A stretch of 64,000 nucleotides of DNA from Xylogone sp. PMI_703 (lineage: Eukaryota; Ascomycota; Leotiomycetes). The DNA lies in assembly GCA_021399445.1 (NCBI GenBank), contig JAJTUQ010000005.1, positions 2,790,001 through 2,854,000 of the forward strand. The letters run 5' to 3'. Shown piece by piece: positions 36,779 to 47,637 of this stretch. Under the pieces are notes generated by a model that was not told where the DNA came from, did not search any database, and saw only the letters and a list, made by a program, of their open reading frames with translations. The position numbers and the translations under genes are program-made. The first letter of the stretch is position 1. The number at the start of each line of letters is the position of its first letter.

Positions 36779-37167
36779 CGGTTCCTACTCTATCAAAAAC
36801 AGATCGAGAAGGCTATAGTTGGCTACTTTGTCAACACCGAAACAGATCAATTAGAACGCCTGGCACACTCCATCTAAAGTTTTGTCTAGCCACAAACGGA
36901 TGCTTAGACACATGTCACTCCAGCCACCTGCATACCATGCCACAAAACATTCATGCTATCCAGGGATGCTAGGGATCTTCATACTGAAATATGTAGCAGA
37001 GATATTGAAATAGTATAGATGGCTTTGGCCGGTCGATGACAAGTTGATCAAATCTCAATTATACTTGGTGCATAGTCAGCCTTAGCAGCTATAGATTTAG
37101 TTTTGTTAAATCAAATTTACAGCTAACTTCATATCATACGCTTCGTAAGCTACCCGCCAATCTCTTA
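36779..37167. other. Short convergent intergenic region
   Basis: 389 bp between the 3' ends of the DUF3176 and histidinol-dehydrogenase-like genes; nothing seen. Confidence 0.5.
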
Positions 37168-38659
37168 TTACAACTTAGGCTGTATAGTGACATTGGCACC
37201 TTCAATCCACTCGTGTCTATCGTTCAAATAATTACTCGCTCTAAGGTCGCCTGAACGTGCATGTGCCTCAAAAGTCTCAGCACGAGAAGCTCGACCACAG
37301 AGTCGCCCAAGTTGGCCACTAGCCTCTGATGACTTTACTTCTTGGTACGTCACTGTTCGTAGATATTTACCAACCCATAGTCCGCCAGTATACCGAGCGG
37401 CCTTCCTGGTTGGCAGGACATGGTTGGTGCCAATACACTATCAAATCTATTAAACTCTGAGTCTTGAATGGGGGTTGAAAACTAACCTTGTCGCCATATG
37501 AGACACATGTTTTCTCGCCGAGGAACAGCGCGCCATAGTTCTTCATCTTTACCAGAGCTTCTCTTGGATTCTGAGTTAGAATCTGCACATGCTCGAAAGC
37601 ATACTCATCTGCTAGGGCATAAGCTTCATCCATATTTGAGACTACTATCACTTCTCCAAAGTCATTCCAAGAAGTACTAGCAAGGTCTACAGTTGAAAGT
37701 TTCGAATCTTCCAAAAGATATCTGATATGCTCAATAGTCTTTCTGCCAACAGTCTCCGACGTCGTGATCAAAACTGCCGGAGTGTCTGGACCATGCTCGG
37801 CTTGGGATATAAGGTCCGTAGCACAGGTGAATGGATCAGCATGATTATCTATAAGTATTAGCCATATAACCCGAGAGTGGTATCCATAGCCTACCCGCCA
37901 CAATCAAAACCTCCGTCGGGCCAGCGAAGAGGTCAATCCCAACCTCACCGAAGAGCTGTCTCTTTGCTTCAGCAACATATGCATTACCCGGTCCTGCAAG
38001 GAAATCCACCCGATGGATTGTCTCTGTCCCTACTGCCATTGCAGCTACGGCTTGCACGCCACCGAGAATGAATATCTCATCAGCACCGGCATAATACATA
38101 GCTGCTACAGTAGCATTGGGAATTTTGCCTGCAATTGGAGGCGTGCATGCAATTACATTAGAAACCCCGGCAACTTTGGCCGTGAGAATTGTCATGTGTG
38201 CGGACGCTAACAGAGGATACCGACCACCTGGTATGTAACTTGATATTGCAGATGAATTAATATAGACGACAGGGAAGCAAGAACCTCGGTTAATGCTCAC
38301 CAGCCTACACGATCCACTGGATTATTCTTCTGTCCTAAGAAGACGCCAGGCTGTATCTCAATCTCAAAGTCTTTGATCGAGTTGCGCTGTGCATTGGCAA
38401 ATGCTCGAATATTAGCTTGCACCTCCTTGATATCTTTGATAATCTGCTCTGGAACCGAAGCAATGATGCGTTCAATATCTGCTTGAGAAAGCTTGAAAGA
38501 ATCCGGTGTCCATTTGTCAAACTTCGCCGAATACTCTCTTACAGCAGCATCGCCTTTCGTTCTGATGGACTCGATAACCCCGCTCACCACGGAGGTGACA
38601 TTCGTTTGTGAACTACCGCCGCCGGTAGCACTAGCCTTCGTCTTAAGATATTGAGGCAT
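37168..38659 (-). CDS. Stand-alone histidinol dehydrogenase homologue
   Basis: Single-domain HisD-type protein, 444 residues, four exons: 38659-38301, 38238-37895, 37848-37487 and 37437-37168 (introns 62, 46, 49 bp). All catalytic features of bacterial HisD are present: zinc-ligand Gln and His in SQAEHGPD, the acid-base Glu-His pair in YAFEHVQ, the Asp ligand in SYGDK and the C-terminal His in [27 protein letters not shown] and [15 protein letters not shown] are also typical. Fungal histidine synthesis normally uses the fused HIS4 protein, so this separate copy probably acts in another pathway, perhaps oxidising a different amino alcohol. Bacterial-type stand-alone homologues exist in many ascomycetes; transfer is possible but not shown here. 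Confidence 0.92.
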
Positions 38660-39922
38660 TTGGATATTATGCACTAGGTAACTGAGCCTATAATGATAAT
38701 ACTAGATTTCCTATGAGTACGGCAAGTACAGAAAATTATTTATATCACAGTATGTTTCAATGAGTGAAAACATTAGCTAATCGTGCCCCACTCTCGTGAG
38801 GGGCGACTGTTGGAGAAGCTTGCTGCCGAAATTTTACTCCACGGCAACAAATGCGGAGAATAACCCGCGGTAAACATGTACACAAAAGTAGTATCTAACA
38901 AGGTCCAAAATCTATAAACCCTCAAGAAAGTTTATCAGATAATACTCGTAGTCAAAGCTAGAGCTGTGATGTAATTCTAAGTATATCTAGAATGGAGATA
39001 TTCAATGGATATTGAGTTTATACCGGCTTTCGTATTTTGAACAGGATCATTCTCATAGAAGGTAATAATTTCCTACGCCACACATGAGATGCATCAAGCT
39101 TGAAGTTTCATGAAGATCAATTAAAGGAGACGGGTTTGCAAGATATGTGAAAGGGCGACTCATTTACATTCTATGGGCTGGTTGAATGCTTGATTCTCGC
39201 TGTTCATGTTCAGACGAAGTTATATGAGGATAACTAATGATCCGTTAATTAGATAATTGTTAACATTGTGAATGGATGAATATTATGCACATCGAACTAA
39301 GGTATGTTCTAGTCTACTTGAATTCTATGTATTCTGGTCCTTTAAAATTAGCCTTTCTCTAAACCAAGCGCCATAGAAAATAGGAAAGAAACTCGTACAT
39401 TCATTATACTCTTATATGTATACATTTAGTAGTTCGGCAACAGCCCTTTTATGAAGTCTTGCAGCTGATAGCCTCAATCAATACCTCTCTTCCAAACTCG
39501 AAAAATGCAAGCCTTGTTCCGAAAAGAGCACCAACTGGCTGAGTGCCTTTGACTAAGATCCAGTACTATTCATTCTTAGACCCCAAAATTGCACTACAGT
39601 TCCCTAGTAGATCGAACGCGGCATACTTCATCTTTGATTGGTCATTATTTTAGTAAGCTACAATTAAAAGATGTCTTCTACAACCATTATTTCCCACCAT
39701 TATTACTGTTATATCAGAAAGAAGCCGTATACTTGAAAAAGAAACATATCCATATCTTAGGTAGACCACTCAAGTATAATATCACAGATATAGTGGACAG
39801 TTGGGATTGTTGTGCACCAAGCATCATTTAGAAATATAAGCTATATTGCAAAATAAAGTGTACTACAACACTCCAGATTATCAGAGGCTTTTACAACAAT
39901 GTAGCTAATAGTATTCCACCAT
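38660..39922. other. AT-rich intergenic region
   Basis: 1.26 kb with no recognisable gene. The ORF at 39589-39831 has no recognisable content. Confidence 0.4.
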
Positions 39923-40225
39923 CTAGAAATCCGTATTTCTGAATTGGGGCTCAGCCTCCCGCTTGAAATCAGTATTTCTGAATTGAGCCTCACGCTTGAA
40001 GTCGGTGTTGCGGAATTGGGGCTCGGCCTCACGTTTGAAGTCGGTGTTTCTGAACTGAGGTTCTGCTTCGCGCTTGAAATCAGTGTTTCTGAACTGAGGT
40101 TCGGCTTCACGCTTAAAATCGGTATTTCTGAACTGAGGCTCCGCGTCACGCTTGAAGTTGGTGTTTCTGAATTGAGCCTCACGCTTAAAGTCAGTGTTGC
40201 GGAATTGAGGCTTAGCCTCACGTTT
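39923..40225 (-). repeat. Eight 33- or 39-bp tandem repeats encoding KR-spacer-QFRNTDF
   Basis: Six units are 39 bp and two (units 2 and 7) are 33 bp, the difference being one encoded dipeptide. Units differ mostly at silent positions (Arg AGA/CGC, Asp GAC/GAT, Lys AAA/AAG), so the peptide is better conserved than the DNA. Confidence 0.92.
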
Positions 40226-40388
40226 TGCAGCACTCTGCGTCCTATAGTCAGAATACGGGGGGTTTGAATGGGGGAGAACAGGAATGATCAGGTGTTGTAC
40301 TGACCAAGGCGACTGTATCAGTTGGTGCTGCCAGAATAGCATTGGCAAGCAAGGCTGTTGCCACGATGCCGTACTCGAAAAACTTCAT
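39923..40388 (-). CDS. Secreted Kex2-processed repeat peptide precursor (dikaritin/KEP-like)
   Basis: Two exons, 40388-40305 and 40234-39923, separated by a 70-bp intron (GTCAGT..CTGAC..GCAG), encode 131 residues. Residues 1-20 (MKFFEYGIVATALLANAILA) are a signal peptide. After a short pro-segment (APTDTVALSAA) come eight head-to-tail repeats, each starting with the Kex2 site KR. Spacers are EAKP, EA, DAEP, EAEP, EAEP, EAEP, EA, EAEP, i.e. one or two X-Ala/X-Pro dipeptides of the kind removed by Ste13-type dipeptidyl peptidases. Each spacer is followed by QFRNTDF (repeat 2: QFRNTNF). The last copy ends directly at the stop codon. This architecture is that of fungal KEP/dikaritin RiPP precursors and yeast alpha-factor. 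With UstYa-type genes 3-8 kb away, a cyclic RiPP is the leading idea; a linear secreted peptide is the alternative. Confidence 0.9.
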
Positions 40389-40476
40389 AGCTGTTGATTA
40401 CTGGATGAGGTTGAATTGACCGAATGGCTCAACTGTGTGTGAATTGAATGTTCTAAAAATTGGGATAATAAGAAGC

Positions 40477-40484
40477 ATTTATAT
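40477..40484 (-). promoter_or_regulatory. TATA-like box of the peptide precursor gene
   Basis: On the minus strand the sequence reads atataaat, about 90 bp upstream of the precursor ATG. This is a reasonable core-promoter position for a fungal gene. Confidence 0.4.
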
Positions 40485-42636
40485 CATACATCATGTTCCT
40501 CTTGTCATAGAACTTATTTTCTCACCCATTGTGTTCCGTCTCAGAAGGCATCTTACGCGTGGTCTTACTTGCTAGAAGGCGTTAGTTTCTCAGGGTCTAA
40601 CGGAGATGGGTTTGATCCCGCTATAACCTATTCATCCAATGCGGTATAGGAGAGGCATAACTCCTGGGGGCCTCCGGATTACGCCGGTCCTGCTATAGTA
40701 TGGTTGAATAAACCGGACAATAGATGATTAACAAAACGGAATGGATGGAAAGAGCCATTCATCCAATGGCAAAAGTACCGCATGGCTAATATTCAAAGAA
40801 GAAGACAGATTAATGCTGTCTCCTTATTACAGTAGAATCATTGTGAGGGGGTGAATACCATGTATCACACAAGTTCCAACAGCCCATACCTCCACACTCC
40901 TAAGCACAACTACATATCATATTCTACGGCGTATTTTCTCATTACAGTATAAATTGGGGCCTCAATTCCTACAGGCTCCTATGGGTGTGCATACCGTATA
41001 GCTTCACGAGGTCAGATAACGAGCTAGAGAGAGAATGTAATGCTAGACAGTGCGTATCATCAACACTAGGAAGGTAAATCACTCGGCAAATATATCATAG
41101 AGCGTAATACAGGGGGCTTAGCCCGTTATCCGACCTTGTGAGTGAATACGGTATATGTGAAGTCATGGTTTAGAATTGTAGTATATGACCGAAGGAGACA
41201 CCTAATTTATCTGTGGGTCTGTAAATACTGCAGATCAAAAATCATCCCCTAATATGGTCCTCTTGACACTAAGACCGGAGCCATTGCCTTCTCTGTATAA
41301 TGGTAGTTTTCAATCTCTATCCTTCAGAGCGGTTTATTACTAAATATGTGGATACCAGAGGTTGTTGGATATGCGCAGCACACTAGTAGAGTAGTTACTC
41401 TTGGTCGGGATATTTACTGTAGAAGGAAAAGTACCAGCATACCTATCGCTTCTGACAGAAGTTTTTGGTAAATTATATTACTGGAGCCAAGAATGTTGAG
41501 CCCGTGAGGGTAGGAAGGATCTATCCTTAGCTGCAAATAAGATAAATTCATCTCACGCGGTCCGAATAAACTACATAATTTGCTTCTATGGAGATGTTTG
41601 CTCTTTACTTACCAATAAGATTCGGGTTTCTCCTCCCGTCCAGTCAGAAGACCTAGCTGAGAGTGAAAGCGCAGGTACTGTCCCACCATGAATTGATAAC
41701 CTAGAGTCGCATTTATTATACATTCTTATATCTAAATCAGCCCTTCCCCTGGTCCATAACTCTTGGCGGCGGATCCAGTTCACATAATCTGACCCCCCTC
41801 CCCTAGATCCCAGTAAACGGACGGGATTATTCGACAACTTGCCCGTGATCTAAGCAGCCAAAAAAGCATGCTCGCTGAGAACCGAGGCGAGCGTAGCGAC
41901 CGCTGAGTGAAGCTCACCATTTTGGCGTTTGGTTGTTGGCCATAGTTATTCTGAAGGAACCCGCATTTACTGCTGTATATGGAGGGAGCACGACTGAATT
42001 CCTTAAACTCTTGGCAAACACAGCCAATACACATCCAAAGTCACAACTTGCTGTTTTAACCCTGCCACCGCGAAACTTCGGAGAAATTTGGCGCGCAATT
42101 TTGTGTGAGTGATAGCCCTTACTGTATTATTGGAGTTAGCTTGCTAAAATAACCGCTTTTAGTTTCCTTGCGGGGCTAATGTGTTCGCCAATTTGATCCA
42201 CCTAGACAGTAGTGATAGCCTAAGACAGCATAGAGGATTATATTAGGAGATGTCTCTAAACCCACTTCAATTTACTTATTAGTAAGAATTTTCAAAACTT
42301 CAGGTATAAGCTTATAACCGATTAACCGTAATTGGGATTTGATGTACTTATAAATATTGTACACTTAATAAAACACCATAACTGCAATCTCGATTGACTT
42401 TGAAATGCGTTTACTTGAATTCTTGACAATTAATATACTGAAAAATCTCAAATTCAAACAAATGAAAAGTAAATTGAAGTTCTCAGTACGTTGTCGTACT
42501 CAAAAGTAACATGCCAAGTGGATCTAGACAAGTGCTCAGGCGGATTTAGACATCCCGTTACGTTAAATTCAGTGGAGTTTGGAGACTCGCTGGGTCGCCA
42601 GAACGAAGCTAGTGTAACGCCGTACCTCTGTACTCC

Positions 42637-42858
42637 CTAATAACGCGGCACCTTCCACGTTGCGCCAAGAATGTTGTGCGGGCATTCCTTGTTAGTAGCC
42701 GCGTGGAGGTTGCACTTTTCGGCATACCATAAGAAACGGAAGAACGGTTGCGGCGCGTATTGCTCCGTAGAGGCTTTACGCCCTTGGTAGCCCGTGCTAA
42801 CCGGAATAGCCCAATAATACTTCGCACGAGTATGGGATACTAGCCCTACTCTACAGGT
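42637..42858 (-). pseudogene. Unrecognised protein-like open segment without start
   Basis: One minus-strand frame is open for about 73 codons between two stops, with no ATG. It has locally high GC and protein-like composition (YYWAIPVSTGYQGRK, FLWYAEKCNLHAATNKECPH). It ends with a TAG at 42637. I do not recognise the family. It may be an exon or gene fragment left by decay, or a mobile-element remnant. Confidence 0.25.
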
Positions 42859-43091
42859 TTAGCCAAGACAATAGCACTTTTAGCTGAGTAGTGTCTCTTG
42901 AGAATGCACACGAGACCGTATTACAGTATCATGGAGCAGCGTAAATGATCGCATATAGTCACTCTACTCTATATTACTTCATTGTACTTATGGCCGTAAA
43001 TGTCTTTTAGAACGGCACGTCCTTACTCCATAACGACCCGGTAAGCCTCCTCAAATTTTTTCTAGCTTTTGAACACAGACAGACAGCAGAA

Positions 43092-43373
43092 ATGCGCTGG
43101 AAATGGCGACACTTCCCCTGCCCTTCCAAAATCACCTGCAATGCCGAAGCAGGGCAGCCTATCATAGCTTCACCAGGCTCTGCTCCTTGGAATCACAGAA
43201 AGAGACATAGTATGATTTTGAAAACCCTTGGGTTACTGTTTTGTACGCTTCTTCTCTTTCTGGTTGGTCTTATCATCCTGAGTTCCACTCAGATTTTCAA
43301 GTTTGGAACGTATGAGAGGACCTTCACTACAGAACTTTGGTATGTCTTTGACAGTGAACCACCGTTTATCTGA
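43092..43373 (+). pseudogene. N-terminal remnant of a UstYa-type (DUF3328) gene
   Basis: 93 codons with a single membrane span (LKTLGLLFCTLLLFLVGLII) followed by FGTYERTFTTEL, which aligns with the YEHGFTSDL segment that follows the span in the intact UstYa gene 1 kb downstream. As in that gene, a GTATGT donor sits directly after the EL codons. No exon with the expected downstream motifs (YxGxPS..AW, HxxHC) could be found before 44.3 kb; the best acceptor leads quickly to a stop. So this looks like a truncated paralogue. The match is short, so confidence is moderate. Confidence 0.45.
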
Positions 43374-44305
43374 CATGGACCTCTCTAACGAGTTTTCTCA
43401 ACTCTTCAAGGGCCCGGAAGACATTTTCCTGAGACGCGGTAATGTTTCACCGGCATAATATAGAGAGACATAGTAGGGACTCCAACGCAAGCGAGGCAGG
43501 GTAAACCATGGAATGCAGGAAAAGCAATCAAGTTTAAAAATAAGCTTGAGGAATCCGATAATGGATAATTTAGTACTATTGTAACTTATTTGATTTTATG
43601 AACTTCTTTCTCGGTATATATCACCGGATGCACATATACTGCCTAATATGGGATTTTATGGGGACCATACAATGAACTCCCGGGATGTGGTGCGATATAA
43701 CGGCTAAATTATACTATCATATAGTCTTACATCAGAATGCCATGGAAAATTTATCATGCAATCGGTGATTTTCAAATACCGACTGCGTTTGTGTGATTGT
43801 TTAGTAATATTTTCTCTCCTTACTAGTTACTTCCGGCCAGAACTCTCCCATCGGTCTGATGACTCACCAGTATGGCGAATACCTTGAGGCGCAGTTGCCT
43901 GGTATCGTCCGTAAGCGCTGCCCACTATATCCACTATTCCTACACTACTACTGTACAACGGAAAACTCGTTGAGGGAGATGTTCTTCAGACAGCTAACTG
44001 AATAAAGCAAGTAAGGTCTACATAGCTAATGTTACAAGATCGGCGTGAACTGCCCTCTTCCGATTCTAATTCCAACTTCCCGGTATCGCCGTCATCTATA
44101 CACCTCTGCTGCAATAACCTCTTTTGCTTTCTCTAATAGCTAGGCTGACCAATATGGCAGGACCACGCTAAATGACCAGTCAGGTAAGCAGATTATTATT
44201 CAAGATGTTGCTGACTGCTGGGATAGGCATATCGGATATTGACCAAAGCTGTCTTGATCCCGTCAAGGACGGTTCTGCTGTCGGTTATCCTCTCACTCAG
44301 TCGCT
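43374..44305. other. Spacer between UstYa remnant and UstYa gene
   Basis: No supported exon. It should hold the promoter of the UstYa gene. A weak PE..SP.W-like string near 43830-43880 is too short to call a UstYa exon. Confidence 0.35.
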
Positions 44306-45343
44306 ATGTCTCATGTCTCATACAATAACAACAATATGGGAGAAGAAGAAAAGGAAAATCTTCTCGGAGCTACTGAGATGGCAATTCACCCGCCAAGCGG
44401 AGACCAAAAGTTCTTGCGTTTCTTTCTCATTATTTCTGTTTCACTTAATATCTTTTTAATAACTTTTGGCCTATTTACCTCTTTGACCTATAGACGAGAA
44501 TCAGATGTTGAGACATCCTACGAACATGGTTTTACTTCAGACTTAGGTACGTACATACAATGCGGCACTTCAATAGTGAGACTTTGTATGAAACTGACCT
44601 TATTTCTGTAGAACCTATCAAAAGTGAAATCGAACTAGTTAAGAAGAAATTCTATGGGGGTGTCGAATTAAATGGCGAAGGTAGCTTCGTTGCAGATGAG
44701 ACGGGACACGAATACGTTGGACCACCCTCACCAGCAGTAGACAAGGCATGGGGGAAGCTCATGGATGGTCAGGCTCCAGAGTATGGTTGAAATGAAGAAT
44801 TCTCACGATCATTTAGGCTTGAATCTCGACTTAGATAAAAGTGAAGCAGACCTGTCCAATTCAACGTTCCAGTGGCCAGATACAGGCCTCTATTTCACCG
44901 GCCTAGAAATGTATCATTCACTCCATTGTTTGGTACACATAGCGTTCTCTCTATCTTACTATTTCAGGGACGTCACAGCTGATAGTACTTACAGAACCGT
45001 CTCCGCCAAGCTCTATACCCCGATTACTATAAAAAAGTCTTCAGCGGGCCCTCAGATCCATCCCGTGAACATCATATAGGTTTGTTTCACGTATATTTCC
45101 GGTACACCCAGTGATCTGTAGCTAATTATGGTAGGCCATTGCATTAACCATATCCGACAGGCAATCCAGTGCCATGCAGATTTGACGCCCATGGAGTGGT
45201 TGCTTGATGGGACAAAAATCATATTAAAAACAGACACTCTCCATACTTGTAGAAATTTCGACAGAATCCATGCTTGGGCAACTTCTCACATGACCGTATT
45301 CGACGAAAGCGTGCTCAATGGAAGCATTACCATTGTGGATTAG
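44306..45343 (+). CDS. UstYa-family (DUF3328) oxidase-like membrane protein
   Basis: UstYa-type proteins install cyclising bonds in fungal ribosomal peptides (ustiloxin, phomopsin, asperipin). The frame looks broken but five exons restore it: 44306-44546, 44612-44767, 44817-44932, 44995-45079 and 45135-45343, total 268 residues. Introns are 49-65 bp. Order: cytoplasmic N-terminus, single span at about 37-59, YEHGFTSDLEP, EYVGPPSPAVDKAWGKL, then the two signature HxxHC motifs HSLHC (166-170) and HIGHC (198-202), with CHADLTPMEWL after them. The joins give textbook family sequence (HCLNRLRQALYPDYY), so the gene appears intact. It lies 3.9 kb from the repeat-peptide precursor, which points to a role in maturing that peptide. 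Confidence 0.92.
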
Positions 45344-47637
45344 GGATGTGATAATGAAAGGTCTCCAAATCCGTTGGCCAGCTTCCTTTGATGAGTTAGG
45401 AATAAATACGGATATCACTTAAGATTGCGAATAAATGTGACGGTCAGGCGATATACGGAGTATCTCAACGTCCACTCGTAATCACAAGTTTACAGTATGA
45501 GTTAGCCGCAGGACCTGCATGATCAGATTAAGAGCGATGCGATGCTTGAGAGTATGAGGTAACGCATTGATTGCGATTGTTCGCTGTTATTTTCCAACAA
45601 TGATTAGCTAGAATTTAGCTCCTTCTAGATGTAATTTAGAGCTGTCAGGGCTACTGGGGTTTATTGGAGTTAGGCTGAGTTTGTCAGCATATAGAGAGCT
45701 CTGGTGGAAGGGGTGACACCAACTTGACGTAACCTGTGCTGGAGGTTTTCTAGTGACGTTGGGTGCTACTTCTCCATATTACCATTGCTAGTTATTGCTT
45801 ATGCTCTGGATTTAGACTCGCCATGAATAGAGGTATGTTTACAGTTACCGTCAGATGCAATCCAATACGAAACACATACCAAATAAGAAGAAATCCGGGA
45901 CAAGGACAGTATTCAGACTTTTACTGTGCATCCTAGTACAGTGGATTTATATTTGGCCTTATGCGTATGATACCGGCCTGCCAAGCTTTCTTACAAAGAA
46001 TTCACCCGATCTCCAAAACCATCACTGGTTTTCCTAAGCCTAATAACCCTTACCGCCTACTAGTCAGGAACCCTTCTACCGGCCCTATGTGAACATCGGA
46101 ATGCCGTGCCTCTAAATAAATAGACGGAGTAATAGATCCATAATACGCGTTTATTCAGCCGGTAAGACCGGCATTATATTGACCCACATCTGCGTAACAT
46201 GGCAAGGTACTGTACGTACTTTGTTACCGGCATACACATGCTCGAGACATGATAGCTGTCGGCTCGGTGGTTGGCGAGCGATTTCAGAGCAACCGAGCGA
46301 CGATTAGACTTTGACTTTCCCTGGTCCGGAGACTCGGGTGTCATAACCAAAGATAGCAATAAAGTCATCACCGAATATTAACCCAACCTGGCTAAGGGCG
46401 GATTTATTTAAACAATAAGACGATTACGCATAAGTAATTCCAACGTTTTTACATGCCTCTGTGCTTCTCAGCAGCATGACTCAAGTGATGCCGTACTAAT
46501 TACAGTGCCAGAACATAGGTCCGATTATCACAGTAAGATGCAGAGAATTAACTGAACTAGCTATCCTACTATGCAGTTACAATACAATATAGTACGATTT
46601 GTAGTGGAGGTAGCACTAGTGGGTTGCTAATCGAATAGCCTCTCAGCAGAGTTTACGCTGAGGCTATAGGTATTTATTATATGCGTAACCGTAATTGCTC
46701 CGACATCGGTCATATTCTAAATAAGGGCACTATGTACACAGTAGGCGCGGTAAGGCAAGAAAAAATTGGCAAGTATAGCAAGCTACGGCAGTGAAGTATC
46801 GTGCAGCAACAGCCAGAGGTACCACGCTGGTCCCTATCAGACAGGCTACTTTTAAGAAATGTTCAACAAATAATAGCGATCTCTTGTGATTAATTATGGG
46901 TAAGGGTATACCGTAAGTAACATTCATCGTCAAATACCTATACTTGGGATATACCGGAGTTTTGTGAGCTTACACTTAGTCGATGGTATAGAGTAGGAAG
47001 TAGTATCAGGCGTCATTCCTTCTTTCGCCCAACATGTATCAAGGGCTGTGAGCACTGAGTTGCAGCCTCATATTGATGGTTGACACAATGACAGCCCTTC
47101 TTCCAGTGAAAATGGCTACGGTTATGCAAAATTTGCAATCATGCTATTGTCTGGTGGCTCCAATTGGTCGGTGCGTAACCATTCTATGCGTGGGCAATCT
47201 ATGAAACGGCCTTTTGGCTAATGTCCACTTACCGTGAGATTATACGATGTGGAGTGAGCATCTCGTGCTAGCGTATTTGTAGGCACTCAGATAACTACTG
47301 TATACAGTATACTGGAGTTGAGCTAATGCATGACTGATGCCGCATTTCGTCTATTTGCCTATGTAATAAGTATAGCTTCAGCCACAACTGCTACATTTAC
47401 AAACGTTCTCTTGCTCAACTAGGGTGTCAGCTTACTCGACAGAGATTATCAACTATGCATTAGCTCCACTTATTATATTCAATTCATACGATAAAACTGC
47501 GTGGCCTTTGAACGGTAATTCTTACGGGCTTACGTCGCCCATATCTGGTCTCTCAACAGCCAAACGAACAGCTGGAATTGGAGTATCACAAAAAAGCCGG
47601 CGTCACTTGAAGCCTATCCATAATTCATACAACGATC
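45344..47637. other. Gene-poor region between UstYa and the second HxxHC gene
   Basis: 2.3 kb. The ORF at 45855-46037 (60 codons) has one hydrophobic stretch (FRLLLCILVQWIYIW) but no family motif and may be chance. The ORF at 47424-47660 overlaps the next start in another frame and is not supported. Nothing else seen. Confidence 0.35.

Larger units (their letters stand above)
40389..43091. other. Long gene-poor region upstream of the peptide precursor
   Basis: Contains the precursor promoter at its left end. I find no complete gene. A GC-richer, protein-like open segment on the minus strand at 42637-42858 is listed separately. The rest is AT-rich and featureless by eye. Confidence 0.4.

Noticed and set aside
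39944..40267. Plus-strand ORF of 107 codons opposite the repeat precursor
   Set aside because: It exists only because the repeats keep another frame open; no signal peptide or family motif.
39923..40388. The repeat precursor as the standard ascomycete alpha-type mating pheromone
   Set aside because: The processing sites are alike, but the core QFRNTDF has no Trp or Cys and no GQ motif, and is shorter than the known Pezizomycotina alpha-pheromones.
40600..40640. tRNA-like 'gggtttgatcccg' T-arm
   Set aside because: No matching acceptor or anticodon stems could be found around it. No tRNA, rRNA or CRISPR was recognised anywhere in the window.
44612..45343. UstYa gene as a pseudogene because of frame changes and stops
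   Set aside because: Introns with proper GT..AG ends and matching phases restore every family motif.
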